64,000 nucleotides of DNA, taken from Pseudomonas sp. Bout1 (GTDB lineage: Bacteria; Pseudomonadota; Gammaproteobacteria; Pseudomonadales; Pseudomonadaceae). The notes under the pieces are model-generated. The model made no database searches. It was not told where the DNA came from and saw only the letters and a program-made list of their open reading frames with translations. Shown piece after piece: positions 1 to 7,990 of the stretch. Each line of letters starts with the position of its first letter. Positions within the stretch are counted from its first letter, which is position 1. The stretch is taken from positions 3,983,001 through 4,047,000 of the forward strand of contig NZ_JAVIWK010000001.1 of the NCBI RefSeq assembly GCF_034314165.1. The letters run 5' to 3'. The translations under genes and the position numbers were made by a program.

Positions 1-16
1 TCGAAAGGACCTTTCT

Positions 17-2479
17 ATGTTCCAACGTACTCCGTTGGCCGGCGCCATCGCGCTGGTCATGGGCAGCCTTGCCGTGCCCGCTGTAGCCGCCGAGACGCAG
101 CCCACTGCCAAGACCGACAAGCTCGACACCGTAGTGGTACTCGGCACCCGCCGCAGCGACGTCACCGCCCTGCAAAGCGCCGCACCGGTGGATGTTTTGA
201 CCGGGGAGCAGTTGCAGCAAACCGGTGCTGCCGATTTGTCCGGCGCACTGACGGCACTGTCGCCATCGTTCAGCTTCCCGCAGTCGCCCCAGGGTGCCTT
301 CGCCGGGTCCATCGCCCAGGGCGCTTCGCTGCGCGGCCTGGCTTCCGACCAGGTGCTGGTGCTGGTGGATGGCAAACGTCGCCACACCAGCGCTAACATC
401 ACCCGCCAAAGCCTGGCCAATGGTCGGGGCGCGGCAGCGGTGGACTTGAGCCTGATCCCGTTGAGTGCGATCGACCACGTGGAAATCCTGCGTGACGGCG
501 CTGCCGCCCAGTACGGGTCCGACGCCATCGCCGGGGTGATCAACATCGTGCTCAAGCAGAAGGACGACGGCGGCAACGTCGGCTATCGCTTCGGTGGCTA
601 CAACAAGGGCGATGGCCTGCAGCGCAAATACAGCGGCTGGAAAGGCTTCGAGTTGCCTAATGACGGGTTCCTGACCTTGAGCTTCGATGCCGGCAGCCAG
701 GACCCGGCCAGCGACACCAACCCCGACAACCGGATCTTTTATCGCGGCGATACCAGCGTCAACACGCCTCGCGAGCAGAACAACCGTTATCGCACCTGGA
801 ACTGGGGCTCCAACAGTGTCTCCGATCAGTACAACTTCCTGGCCAACAGTGAAATGGGGATTGGCGAAGGGCTGACCGCCTATGGTTTTGCCACTTATTC
901 CCACAAGAACACCGACTCCACCGGGTTCTTCGACCCGCCCACCGCGCTGTATAACAACTACGGCAGCGTTTCGTTGCAGCGCTACCCGGACGGCCGCTTG
1001 CCGGTCACCCGCTATACCCTGGAAGACTATGCCGCCACCGGTGGCCTGCGTTACGAAAACGAGCAACTGGGCAAGTTCGACTTGGCGCTGAACCACGGCA
1101 CCAACATCGTCAAGTCCACCGACTACAATGCGATCAACCCCAGTTGGGGGGCCAACAGCCCGTCGACGATCTACACCGGCGAGCGCAAGAACGACCAGAC
1201 CAACCTGACCCTGGACTGGGTACGCGACTTCCCCACCGACTTGCTGTTCAAACCGCTGACCGTCTCGGCGGGCCTGGCCTGGCGCCAGGAGAATTACCAG
1301 TTAAGCGCAGGCGCGCCAGCGGCCTCGCAAAACGGCCCGCTGTTCAACACCGTTGACCCGGTGACCGGGCGCCGGCTCTCCGGGTACTACTCAGGGATTA
1401 CGCCGGTCGACGCGGCCTCGCAGCAACGCAAGGTACTGGGCGCCTATGTGGATGTCGAAGGTCAGGTCACCGAGAAGTTCCAGGCCGGTGTCGCGGTGCG
1501 TACCGAGCACTATTCGGACTTTGGCGACACCACCAACGGCAAGCTGTCGCTGCGCTACGATTTCACCCCGCAGATCGCCGCACGGGCCAGCGCCAGCACC
1601 GGCTATCGTGCACCGTCTCTGGCCCAGAGTGGCATGTCGTCGTTCAGTGTGCAGGTGGTGGAGCAGCCGCCGGGCAGCGGCAACTACGTCGAGGTGCAAC
1701 AGCGCACCCTGCGCGCCAACAGCCCGGAGGCCCAGGCCCTGGGTGGCACGCAGCTCAAGCCCGAGGAGTCGACCAACTACTCGCTGGGCCTGGTGTGGCA
1801 GCCGCTGGACAACGCGTCGATGACGGTGGATGCCTACCGCATCAACATCAACAACCGCATCACGTTGTCCGACCAGTTGCCGGCCTCGGTGGTCTCGCCG
1901 ATCTTCGCCGGAACGCCTTACGCCAACATCCAGAGCGCGGCGTTCTACACCAACATCGCCGACACCCGCACCGACGGCATCGAGCTGACCGGCAACTACA
2001 AACTGAACCTGCAGCAATGGGGCCGTGTGAACTTCAACGCCGGTTATGCGCGCAACCGCACACAAATCACCGACCTGCGCAACGTCGGCAACATCGCCGG
2101 CAACCAGATCATCGGCCGCACCACCCAAGGCTTGATTGAGCACGGTACGCCAGACTACAAACTGACCCTCAGCGCCAACTGGGCCTATGAACAATGGGGC
2201 GTCACCGTGGCCCAGCGCCGTTATGGCGAATGGAAAAGCCTCAACGCCGCCAACCCGAACCTCGACCAGACCTTCAGCCCGCAATGGGTGACCGACCTGG
2301 ACGTGTCCTACCTCCTCGGCAAGGGCATCAAGCTTTCCGCCGGCGCGACCAACCTGTTCAACACCCACCCGGACAAGGCCTCCGGTGCGCAGCTGTATGG
2401 CGTGCCGATCTACTCGATCACCAGCCCGGAGGGTGCGCAGGGTGCGTTCTACTACACCAGTGTGAGCTACGACTTCTGA
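17..2479 (+). CDS. TonB-dependent outer-membrane receptor
   Basis: An 820-residue ligand-gated outer-membrane importer that would take up a scarce solute using TonB-ExbBD energy. The first 25 residues form a signal peptide ending VAA. A plug domain follows at about residues 45-170 (LVDGKRR and the conserved EILRDGAAAQYGSDAIAGVINI region), then a long beta-barrel that ends in an aromatic C terminus, SVSYDF. The start has an AAGGA ribosome site about 8 bases upstream. The next three genes on the same strand form an ABC importer, so the receptor may deliver the same substrate across the outer membrane. The substrate cannot be read from the sequence; a sulfur-containing or nitrogenous small molecule would fit the importer class. 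Confidence 0.9.
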   Translation: MFQRTPLAGAIALVMGSLAVPAVAAETQPTAKTDKLDTVVVLGTRRSDVTALQSAAPVDVLTGEQLQQTGAADLSGALTALSPSFSFPQSPQGAFAGSIAQGASLRGLASDQVLVLVDGKRRHTSANITRQSLANGRGAAAVDLSLIPLSAIDHVEILRDGAAAQYGSDAIAGVINIVLKQKDDGGNVGYRFGGYNKGDGLQRKYSGWKGFELPNDGFLTLSFDAGSQDPASDTNPDNRIFYRGDTSVNTPREQNNRYRTWNWGSNSVSDQYNFLANSEMGIGEGLTAYGFATYSHKNTDSTGFFDPPTALYNNYGSVSLQRYPDGRLPVTRYTLEDYAATGGLRYENEQLGKFDLALNHGTNIVKSTDYNAINPSWGANSPSTIYTGERKNDQTNLTLDWVRDFPTDLLFKPLTVSAGLAWRQENYQLSAGAPAASQNGPLFNTVDPVTGRRLSGYYSGITPVDAASQQRKVLGAYVDVEGQVTEKFQAGVAVRTEHYSDFGDTTNGKLSLRYDFTPQIAARASASTGYRAPSLAQSGMSSFSVQVVEQPPGSGNYVEVQQRTLRANSPEAQALGGTQLKPEESTNYSLGLVWQPLDNASMTVDAYRININNRITLSDQLPASVVSPIFAGTPYANIQSAAFYTNIADTRTDGIELTGNYKLNLQQWGRVNFNAGYARNRTQITDLRNVGNIAGNQIIGRTTQGLIEHGTPDYKLTLSANWAYEQWGVTVAQRRYGEWKSLNAANPNLDQTFSPQWVTDLDVSYLLGKGIKLSAGATNLFNTHPDKASGAQLYGVPIYSITSPEGAQGAFYYTSVSYDF

Positions 2480-2562
2480 GATGATGCTGATGGGGTGTTG
2501 CTGGAGCAGCAGCCCATTGTTGGCCAGGCATCATTCAGGCATTCGGATGTACACCCATCCAT

Positions 2563-2653
2563 TGTGGGAGCTGGCTTGCCTGCGATGACGGTGGATCAGC
2601 CAGCCTCAATGTTTACTGGCCCACCGTCATCGCAGGCAAGCCAGCCCCCACAT
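2563..2653. repeat. REPIN, GTGGGAGCTGGCTTGCC family, copy 1
   Basis: Two inverted REP arms, TGTGGGAGCTGGCTTGCC and its complement, enclose a partly palindromic centre (GACGGTGG / CCACCGTC). It lies between the receptor gene and the first permease gene. Four relatives with almost the same arms occur at 15469, 17626, 45145 and 49618. Confidence 0.85.
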
Positions 2654-2738
2654 TTGGCCTTCATTGTTCTCCCCTGTTGTGTTCACTGGCACATGTCTTG
2701 CGATAGCCCTCGGGTACTTCGCTGAAATAAGACCCGCC

Positions 2739-3500
2739 ATGCGCCCCTATCGATTACTCACCGCCCTGACCTGGCTCATCTCGCCCCTGGCCCTGCTCGC
2801 CACCTGGACGCTGGTGGCGCACCTCGGGATCTTCCCGCGCAACTTGCTGGTACCGCCGGCCCAGGTCCTGCAAACCTTTGAAGAACTGCTCGCCAGCGGC
2901 GAACTCGCTGAACACCTGGGCAACAGCCTGTCCCGGCTCGGGCTGGGCTTTGGCATCGGCTCACTGTGCGGGCTGGCCTTTGGCGTACTGATGGCCCTGT
3001 CGAAAACCGTCGAGGTGTATTGCGCCCCGCTGTTCCACACCTTGCGCCAGATCCCCAGCATCGCGCTGATCCCGATGTTCGTGCTGCTGTTCGGCATTGA
3101 TGAAACCTTCAAGATCATCATCGTCGCCAAGACCGCATTTTTCCCGGTGGCCCTGGCCGCCAGCGAAGGGGTCAAGGGCATTCCCCGCAGCTACTTCGAA
3201 GTGGCCGACGTGTACCGCCTGCGCTGGCCGACCTTTGTCTGGCGCATCGCCCTGCCCGCTGCCGCGCCGCCGATCATCACCGGTTTTCGGATCAGCCTGA
3301 CCCGCGCCTGGGTGGTGCTGGTGGCCACCGAGCTATTGGCGGCCGACAGCGGCCTGGGGCAGATGATCGAGATGGCCCGGCAGATGCTGCGCATCGACGT
3401 GGTGATGGTGGGCGTGGTGGTCACCGGGGTGATTGGTTTTGCCCTCGACTTTGGTTTTCGTTCACTCGAACAGCGGCTGTTTCGCTGGCAAACCCGCTAG
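2739..3500 (+). CDS. ABC transporter permease (SsuC/TauC-like)
   Basis: An inner-membrane permease of 253 residues of the BPD_transp_1 family, as found in aliphatic sulfonate, taurine and nitrate importers. Hydrophobic segments are spread along the whole chain, and an EAA-type coupling loop appears in the second half (ASEGVKGIPRSYFEVADVY). The start is placed at ATG 2739 because the protein then begins MRPYRLLTAL and runs straight into the first membrane segment; an upstream in-frame start at 2664 would add 25 unrelated residues. A second permease begins 9 bases after its stop, so the two probably form the membrane heterodimer of one importer. No periplasmic binding-protein gene is present in the window. 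Confidence 0.88.
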   Translation: MRPYRLLTALTWLISPLALLATWTLVAHLGIFPRNLLVPPAQVLQTFEELLASGELAEHLGNSLSRLGLGFGIGSLCGLAFGVLMALSKTVEVYCAPLFHTLRQIPSIALIPMFVLLFGIDETFKIIIVAKTAFFPVALAASEGVKGIPRSYFEVADVYRLRWPTFVWRIALPAAAPPIITGFRISLTRAWVVLVATELLAADSGLGQMIEMARQMLRIDVVMVGVVVTGVIGFALDFGFRSLEQRLFRWQTR

Positions 3501-3509
3501 GAGCCCGGC

Positions 3510-4268
3510 ATGACTCTCTTGAAAAAATCCCGCGGCCTGTTGCTGCCATTGCTGTTGGTCATCGCCTGGGAATACGCCTCGCGCCAGGACGCGGCCGGCG
3601 CCTACGCCTTCGTGCCGCTGTCGGCGATCGGCTCGGCGTTGCTGGAAATGCTCGGCAACGGCGAGTTGCTGGTCAACCTGCTGGCCAGCCTGGCCCGCAC
3701 CAGCGGCGGCCTGGCCCTGGGCATCCTGTTCGGCGTGGTGCTGGGGGTGCTGATGGCGCTGTCCGGCGTGGCCAACCGCTTGATCGGCCCATTGTTCCAT
3801 TCGATCCGCCAGGTGCCGATGCTGGGCTGGATTCCGCTGATCGCCATGTGGTTCGGCAATGGCGAGTTTTCCAAGGTGCTGATCGTCAGCCTCGCGGCCT
3901 TTTATCCGATGGTGCTCAACACCTTCCAGAGCTTCAGCCATGTGGAGCGGCGTTATCGTGAAGTCGGCCAGGTGCTGGTACTCAGCCCGGTGCAGCAGTT
4001 CGTGCATGTGCTGCTGCCGGCGGCACTGCCAAGCATTGCGACCGGCGTACTGCATGCCCTCGCCTTCGCCTGGGTAACGGCGATCGGTAGCGAGCTGTTC
4101 CTGTCCTCCGGCGCCGGCCTGGGCAACCTGATGATGAACGCCGAAGCCGGCTCGCGCATGGAAGTGATCGTGCTCAGCGTGCTGTGCATCGGCCTGCTGG
4201 GCTATCTGATGAACCTGCTGTTTACCCGCCTCAGCCGCCACGTGCTGCGCTGGCGCTCTATTCGTTGA
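3510..4268 (+). CDS. ABC transporter permease (SsuC/TauC-like), second subunit
   Basis: A 252-residue integral membrane permease, related to the preceding gene but clearly a distinct subunit. It starts MTLLKKSRGL and carries the family's substrate-path segments and the coupling loop around FQSFSHVERRYREVGQVL. The spacing to the upstream permease (9 bases) and to the ATPase (5 bases) indicates one operon. Two different permeases in one sulfonate-type importer are unusual, because SsuC works as a homodimer; heterodimeric versions are known in thiamine-precursor and nitrate-like systems. The substrate remains open. Confidence 0.87.
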   Translation: MTLLKKSRGLLLPLLLVIAWEYASRQDAAGAYAFVPLSAIGSALLEMLGNGELLVNLLASLARTSGGLALGILFGVVLGVLMALSGVANRLIGPLFHSIRQVPMLGWIPLIAMWFGNGEFSKVLIVSLAAFYPMVLNTFQSFSHVERRYREVGQVLVLSPVQQFVHVLLPAALPSIATGVLHALAFAWVTAIGSELFLSSGAGLGNLMMNAEAGSRMEVIVLSVLCIGLLGYLMNLLFTRLSRHVLRWRSIR

Positions 4269-4273
4269 AGGCC

Positions 4274-5068
4274 ATGAACATGAACGCAATTGCCCACCAC
4301 GCCCTCCACACCGCCGTGCAGACCGGCGCCCTGCAGATTCGCGGCCTGAACAAGGCCTATCGGATCGAAGGCAAGCCGCTGCCGGTGTTGCACAACATCA
4401 ACCTCGACGTGCGGCCAGGGGAGTTTGTCAGCATCGTCGGCGCCAGCGGCTGCGGCAAATCCACCTTGTTGCGGTTGATTGTGGGGCTGGAGGCCGAGTA
4501 CGAAGGCGATATCCTGCTGGACGGCCAGCGCATCGCCGCCACCAGCCTGGAGCGCGGCATTGTGTTCCAGGACCACCGCCTGTTCCCATGGATGACCGTC
4601 AGCCAAAACATCGCCCTGGCCCTGAAAAACCACAAGTTGGCCCAGGCCGAGAAAGACCGGCAGGTGGCCGAGCACATCGCCTTGGTCAACCTCACAGGCT
4701 TTGAAAACGCCTACCCCCACCAGCTCTCCGGCGGCATGGCGCAACGTGCCGCGATCGCCCGGGCGCTGATCAACAAACCCAAGGTGCTGCTGCTCGACGA
4801 GCCACTGGGCGCCCTCGATGCCCTGACCCGGGTGCACTTGCAGCGGGAGTTGCAACGGATCTGGGTGCAACAGCGCTGCACGGTGATCATGGTGACCCAC
4901 GACATTGAAGAGGCGCTGTACCTGGGTGACCGGGTGATCGTGATGGACGCGCACCCGGGGCGGATCAAACATGAAATCCACGTGGACTTGCCGCACCCCA
5001 GGGAGCGCAGTTCGTCGGTATTGCAGGGCTACAAGCAGCAGTTGCTGGAAGAGTTGGTCGGGCACTGA
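4274..5068 (+). CDS. ABC transporter ATP-binding protein (SsuB/TauB-like)
   Basis: The nucleotide-binding subunit, 264 residues, that hydrolyses ATP at the inner face of the membrane for the two upstream permeases. Visible motifs are Walker A (GASGCGKST), the signature [15 protein letters not shown], Walker B ([12 protein letters not shown]) and the switch histidine in VTHDIEEAL. The ATG at 4274 was chosen over an upstream start at 4184 because the longer form would overlap the permease gene by about 85 bases and add an unrelated extension. The gene closes the apparent receptor-permease-permease-ATPase operon. Confidence 0.9.
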   Translation: MNMNAIAHHALHTAVQTGALQIRGLNKAYRIEGKPLPVLHNINLDVRPGEFVSIVGASGCGKSTLLRLIVGLEAEYEGDILLDGQRIAATSLERGIVFQDHRLFPWMTVSQNIALALKNHKLAQAEKDRQVAEHIALVNLTGFENAYPHQLSGGMAQRAAIARALINKPKVLLLDEPLGALDALTRVHLQRELQRIWVQQRCTVIMVTHDIEEALYLGDRVIVMDAHPGRIKHEIHVDLPHPRERSSSVLQGYKQQLLEELVGH

Positions 5069-5106
5069 AGACGATGGGCATGCAAGCCCTTACACTTTGT
5101 ATGGTT

Positions 5107-5123
5107 CTGGATATTTTATCCAG
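5107..5123. promoter_or_regulatory. Dyad operator candidate CTGGATA-N3-TATCCAG
   Basis: A perfect inverted repeat with 7-base arms around TTT. The same half-sites recur, in the opposite arrangement, as the 16-base palindrome in front of the HTH gene at 5330-5665. The shared sequence suggests that one regulator, most simply that HTH protein, binds both sites. The stretch 5069-5329 otherwise holds only a 26-codon open frame (5174-5254) with no recognisable product. Confidence 0.45.
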
Positions 5124-5329
5124 ACAGCAAATGCAGCGCGCTTGTGCCCGGTTCACTTTCAGAGGTCCTTTCCATGCAAGATCTTGGCAATCACACTTTC
5201 CCGAGTTACCTGGCCCGGGCCATCGTGTCGGCTGCGGCGTGGCCACGGCGGTGATTGGCCACGGCGGCGCCGATAAACAATCTGCTCCCCTTCCCTCCCT
5301 CGTCGAAGCCGTGGCGCGCTCGACGTAGG

Positions 5330-5665
5330 TCATTTGGCGTAGGTGTAGACCGCCGCCCGCGAGACCCCAAGGTGCGAGGCAACTGTTTCCATGGCGCGCC
5401 GGACGTCCATCACGCCTGCTTCTTTGAGCTCTTGCATCAGCAAGCCCCGGTCGGCGGCCTTGAGGGCACGCGGGGTGGTCGCCAGGCGTGCGGCGAACTG
5501 GTCGATGCGCGCACGAATGGCGTCGGCACCGGACGGGTCGAGAGACTCGGCGGGCCGGTCGCCGCTGACCGAGCCGAACTGTTCCAGCATGCCCTGCAGG
5601 CCACGGAACAACGAGAGATCGACGTTCATGCACAAGGCCGCTTGTTCGGGAGTGTGTTTTTTCAT
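5330..5665 (-). CDS. Small HTH transcriptional regulator (YheO/DauR C-terminal-like)
   Basis: A 111-residue protein whose last 35 residues, including VASHLGVSRAAVYTYAK, look like the HTH_22 DNA-binding module of YheO/DauR regulators. Those regulators are about twice as long and carry an N-terminal PAS-like domain; here the N-terminal 70 residues do not resemble it and may sense another signal or only dimerise. A perfect palindrome lies 10 bases upstream of the ATG, suggesting self-repression. The protein ends at the terminal lysine of the HTH, so nothing C-terminal seems lost. The target genes are unknown. The HTH assignment is firmer than the family assignment. Confidence 0.7.
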   Translation of the reverse strand: MKKHTPEQAALCMNVDLSLFRGLQGMLEQFGSVSGDRPAESLDPSGADAIRARIDQFAARLATTPRALKAADRGLLMQELKEAGVMDVRRAMETVASHLGVSRAAVYTYAK

Positions 5666-5675
5666 TCAGACAAAA

Positions 5676-5691
5676 TATCCAGTACTGGATA
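5676..5691. promoter_or_regulatory. Palindromic operator candidate TATCCAGTACTGGATA
   Basis: A perfect 16-base palindrome immediately upstream of the start codon of the leftward HTH gene and 35 bases upstream of a small rightward open frame. It shares the TATCCAG half-site with the dyad at 5107-5123, so it is most simply an autoregulatory operator. Confidence 0.55.
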
Positions 5692-5726
5692 GACCGTCAA
5701 TTTACCTTTTGGAGTGTGCACGATGG

Positions 5727-5897
5727 ATGGCGATGAGTCGGGATCGTGGGACTCAGTCGCACAAGCGCGACTTTGGTTATGGGGAGCTGGTTGGCGAATT
5801 TTTAGCGCTGGCGCTGGCAGCGGCCGTAACCATTAAAAGTCAGGGGGGTGAGTTTTGCGCATGGCCCTGCGACAACCGGCGCAGTCTTGTGCGTTGA
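5727..5897 (+). CDS. Hypothetical small protein (uncertain)
   Basis: A 56-codon frame beginning MAMSRDRGTQ with a short hydrophobic stretch (LVGEFLALALAAAVTI) and two cysteines, CAWPC, near its end. A GGAG lies 12 bases upstream, which is somewhat far. It sits between the palindromic operator of the divergent HTH gene and the NrdR boxes of nrdB. I do not recognise it; it may be an unstructured leader rather than a gene. Confidence 0.25.
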   Translation: MAMSRDRGTQSHKRDFGYGELVGEFLALALAAAVTIKSQGGEFCAWPCDNRRSLVR

Positions 5898-5910
5898 CCA
5901 TCTTTGTTAC

Positions 5911-5956
5911 ACACCATATAGTGTGCCCACAAACAAAACAGACCACTACATAGTGT
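5911..5956 (+). promoter_or_regulatory. Paired NrdR boxes upstream of nrdB
   Basis: Two near-palindromic sites, ACACCATATAGTGT at 5911-5924 and CCACTACATAGTGT at 5943-5956, match the NrdR consensus (ACACWATATWGTGT type). Their starts are 32 bases apart, about three helical turns, which is the usual arrangement for the ATP/dATP-sensing NrdR repressor of ribonucleotide reductase genes. The rest of 5898-6075 shows no gene. Confidence 0.8.
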
Positions 5957-6075
5957 GCAGAATCGATATTTACCGACCACACTACGCGCAATAGTTCAAT
6001 GCCGAGTAGCCTGCAAATTACATATTTTTGGACGGGTTCACAGGCCGTCAGAACAGACCAGGAAGGAGTATTTCA

Positions 6076-7326
6076 ATGCTGAGTTGGGATGAAGTCGACA
6101 ACGAAGACACCGGTGCAGCGGTGATCAGAGGCGCCAACGCCGGGCACGCCACCGAAGCCAACATGGACCGCCTCGACGGTGCCGGCGCTGCTGCCGCGCT
6201 CGAAGCCCGCAACGTGACCGCCAACGACTCGGCCGCGATCATCCGCGCCAAGGCTGCGCTGGACAAACTCGACGTTGCCGAAGGCCTCGCCGAGCTGGAA
6301 GGCTCCGCCGCCCGCGTCGCCGTTGACGAAAAGCGCATGATCAACTGCCGCGCCGACCTCAACCAACTTGTGCCTTTCAAGTACGACTGGGCCTGGCAGA
6401 AATACCTCGACGGCTGCGCCAACCACTGGATGCCGCAAGAGGTCAACATGACCGCCGACATCGCGCTGTGGAAAAACCCGGAAGGCCTGACCGACGACGA
6501 ACGTCGCATCGTGATGCGCAACCTCGGCTTCTTCTCCACCGCCGATTCGTTGGTCGCGAACAACCTGGTACTGGCCGTGTACCGCCTGATCACCAACCCG
6601 GAGTGCCGCCAGTACATCCTGCGCCAGGCCTTCGAAGAAGCGATCCACACCCACGCCTACCAGTACTGCATCGAATCGCTGGCCATGGATGAAGGCGAGA
6701 TCTTCAACATGTACCACGAGATTCCATCGGTCGCCAAAAAGGCTGCCTGGGGCTTGAAATACACCCGTTCGATCTCCGATCCGAAGTTCGAAACCGGTAC
6801 TGTTGAGACCGACAAAGAGCTGCTGCGTAACCTGGTCGCTTACTACTGCGTATTGGAAGGCATCTTCTTCTACTGCGGCTTCACCCAGATCCTGTCCATG
6901 GGCCGCCGCAACAAAATGACCGGCGTGGCGGAACAGTTCCAGTACATCCTGCGGGATGAGTCGATGCACCTGAACTTCGGGATCGACGTGATCAACCAGA
7001 TCAAAATCGAAAACCCGCACTTGTGGGATGCCGAGATGAAGGAAGAAGCGACCCAGATGATCCTGCAAGGGACTCAGCTGGAGATCGAATACGCACGCGA
7101 CACCATGCCGCGCGGTGTACTCGGCATGAACGCGGCGATGATGGAGGATTACCTCAAATTCATCGCGAACCGTCGCCTGTCGCAGATTGGCTTGAAAGAA
7201 GAATACCCGGGCACCACCAACCCGTTCCCGTGGATGAGCGAGATCATGGACCTGAAGAAAGAGAAGAACTTCTTCGAGACCCGTGTGATCGAGTACCAGA
7301 CCGGCGGCGCGTTGAGCTGGGATTGA
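6076..7326 (+). CDS. nrdB: Ribonucleoside-diphosphate reductase, beta subunit
   Basis: The small, radical-bearing subunit of class I ribonucleotide reductase, 416 residues, which supplies the diferric-tyrosyl radical used by NrdA to make deoxynucleotides. Iron-ligand motifs are visible as EEAIHTHAY and [10 protein letters not shown]. The acidic, alanine-rich N-terminal extension before the core (about residues 1-100) is typical of Pseudomonas NrdB. The ATG at 6076 follows GGAAGGAG with good spacing, so the longer TTG-started frame from 6028 was rejected. nrdA is not adjacent and not in the window; nrdB has its own NrdR boxes. A GC-rich hairpin follows the stop. Confidence 0.95.
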   Translation: MLSWDEVDNEDTGAAVIRGANAGHATEANMDRLDGAGAAAALEARNVTANDSAAIIRAKAALDKLDVAEGLAELEGSAARVAVDEKRMINCRADLNQLVPFKYDWAWQKYLDGCANHWMPQEVNMTADIALWKNPEGLTDDERRIVMRNLGFFSTADSLVANNLVLAVYRLITNPECRQYILRQAFEEAIHTHAYQYCIESLAMDEGEIFNMYHEIPSVAKKAAWGLKYTRSISDPKFETGTVETDKELLRNLVAYYCVLEGIFFYCGFTQILSMGRRNKMTGVAEQFQYILRDESMHLNFGIDVINQIKIENPHLWDAEMKEEATQMILQGTQLEIEYARDTMPRGVLGMNAAMMEDYLKFIANRRLSQIGLKEEYPGTTNPFPWMSEIMDLKKEKNFFETRVIEYQTGGALSWD

Positions 7327-7332
7327 TTTAAA

Positions 7333-7360
7333 GCGGCCCCTTCGGGGGCCGTGTTGTTTT
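7333..7360 (+). terminator. Intrinsic terminator after nrdB
   Basis: A CGGCCCC-TTC-GGGGGCCG hairpin followed by GTGTTGTTTT lies 7 bases after the nrdB stop codon. Confidence 0.75.
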
Positions 7361-7378
7361 ACCTGTCGATGCTTTTTT

Positions 7379-7873
7379 ATGCCCAATCAAACCATCAAGA
7401 CCCCCTGCGTCGGCCTGTGCTCCACCGTTTACGGGGACCTGGTCTGCCGGGGCTGCAAGCGTTATCACCATGAGGTGATTCAGTGGAACGGCTACAACGC
7501 TGAAGAGAAACAGGCGGTATGGCTGCGCCTGGAACAACTGCTGGTGCAGGTGATGACCAGCAAGCTGCAGGTGCTGGACCCGCAACGCCTGCGCCAGCAA
7601 CTGGAAGACCGCAAGATCCGCTTTGTGCCCCACCAATCGCCGTATTGCTGGGCGTATCAATTGATAGCCCGGGGCGCGCGGGTGATGTCGAAGCTGGATG
7701 CGTATGGATTGGCGCTGCTGCCGGAGTTTCGCGAGCGTCATCTGACGGATTTGCGCGATGCGATTGATCGGGAGTTTTTCCTGTTGTCCGAGGCGCATTA
7801 CGAGCGGTACATCGCGCCGGGGTTTCTGCGGGAATCTTTTGGGGCGCCGTTGATAGCCAGTACCTTGGGATAA
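7379..7873 (+). CDS. DUF1289 domain protein
   Basis: A 164-residue cytoplasmic protein with the DUF1289 cysteine pattern near its N terminus (TPCVGLC, then CRGCKRYHHEV), which may bind a metal or iron-sulfur cluster. The DUF1289 part covers only about the first 60 residues; the remaining 100 residues are the extension usual in Pseudomonas. Its role is not established. It follows nrdB by 52 bases, but a terminator lies between, so it is probably transcribed separately or by read-through. Confidence 0.8.
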   Translation: MPNQTIKTPCVGLCSTVYGDLVCRGCKRYHHEVIQWNGYNAEEKQAVWLRLEQLLVQVMTSKLQVLDPQRLRQQLEDRKIRFVPHQSPYCWAYQLIARGARVMSKLDAYGLALLPEFRERHLTDLRDAIDREFFLLSEAHYERYIAPGFLRESFGAPLIASTLG

Positions 7874-7884
7874 ACACCGACTAA

Positions 7885-7978
7885 TGTGGCGAGTGAGCTT
7901 GCTCCCGCTGGAGTGCGCAGCGCTCCCTGGATTTTGGGGCCGCTTCGCAGCCCAGCGGGAGCAAGCTCCCTCGCCACA
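7885..7978. repeat. REPIN, GAGCTTGCTCCCGC family
   Basis: Inverted arms TGTGGCGAGTGAGCTTGCTC and GAGCAAGCTCCCTCGCCACA flank inner stems of the same family. The element fills the gap between two convergent genes, the DUF1289 gene and the E1 gene. Confidence 0.8.
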
Positions 7979-7990
7979 GTTTTTGTTGTG

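Noticed and set aside
1391..2368. 325-codon frame on the minus strand inside the TonB receptor gene
   Set aside because: It is the antisense shadow of GC-rich codons; the sense frame encodes a complete, recognisable receptor.
5174..5254. 26-codon frame MQDLGNHTFP downstream of the dyad at 5107
   Set aside because: Too short and unrecognised to call a gene; kept only as context for the operator finding.
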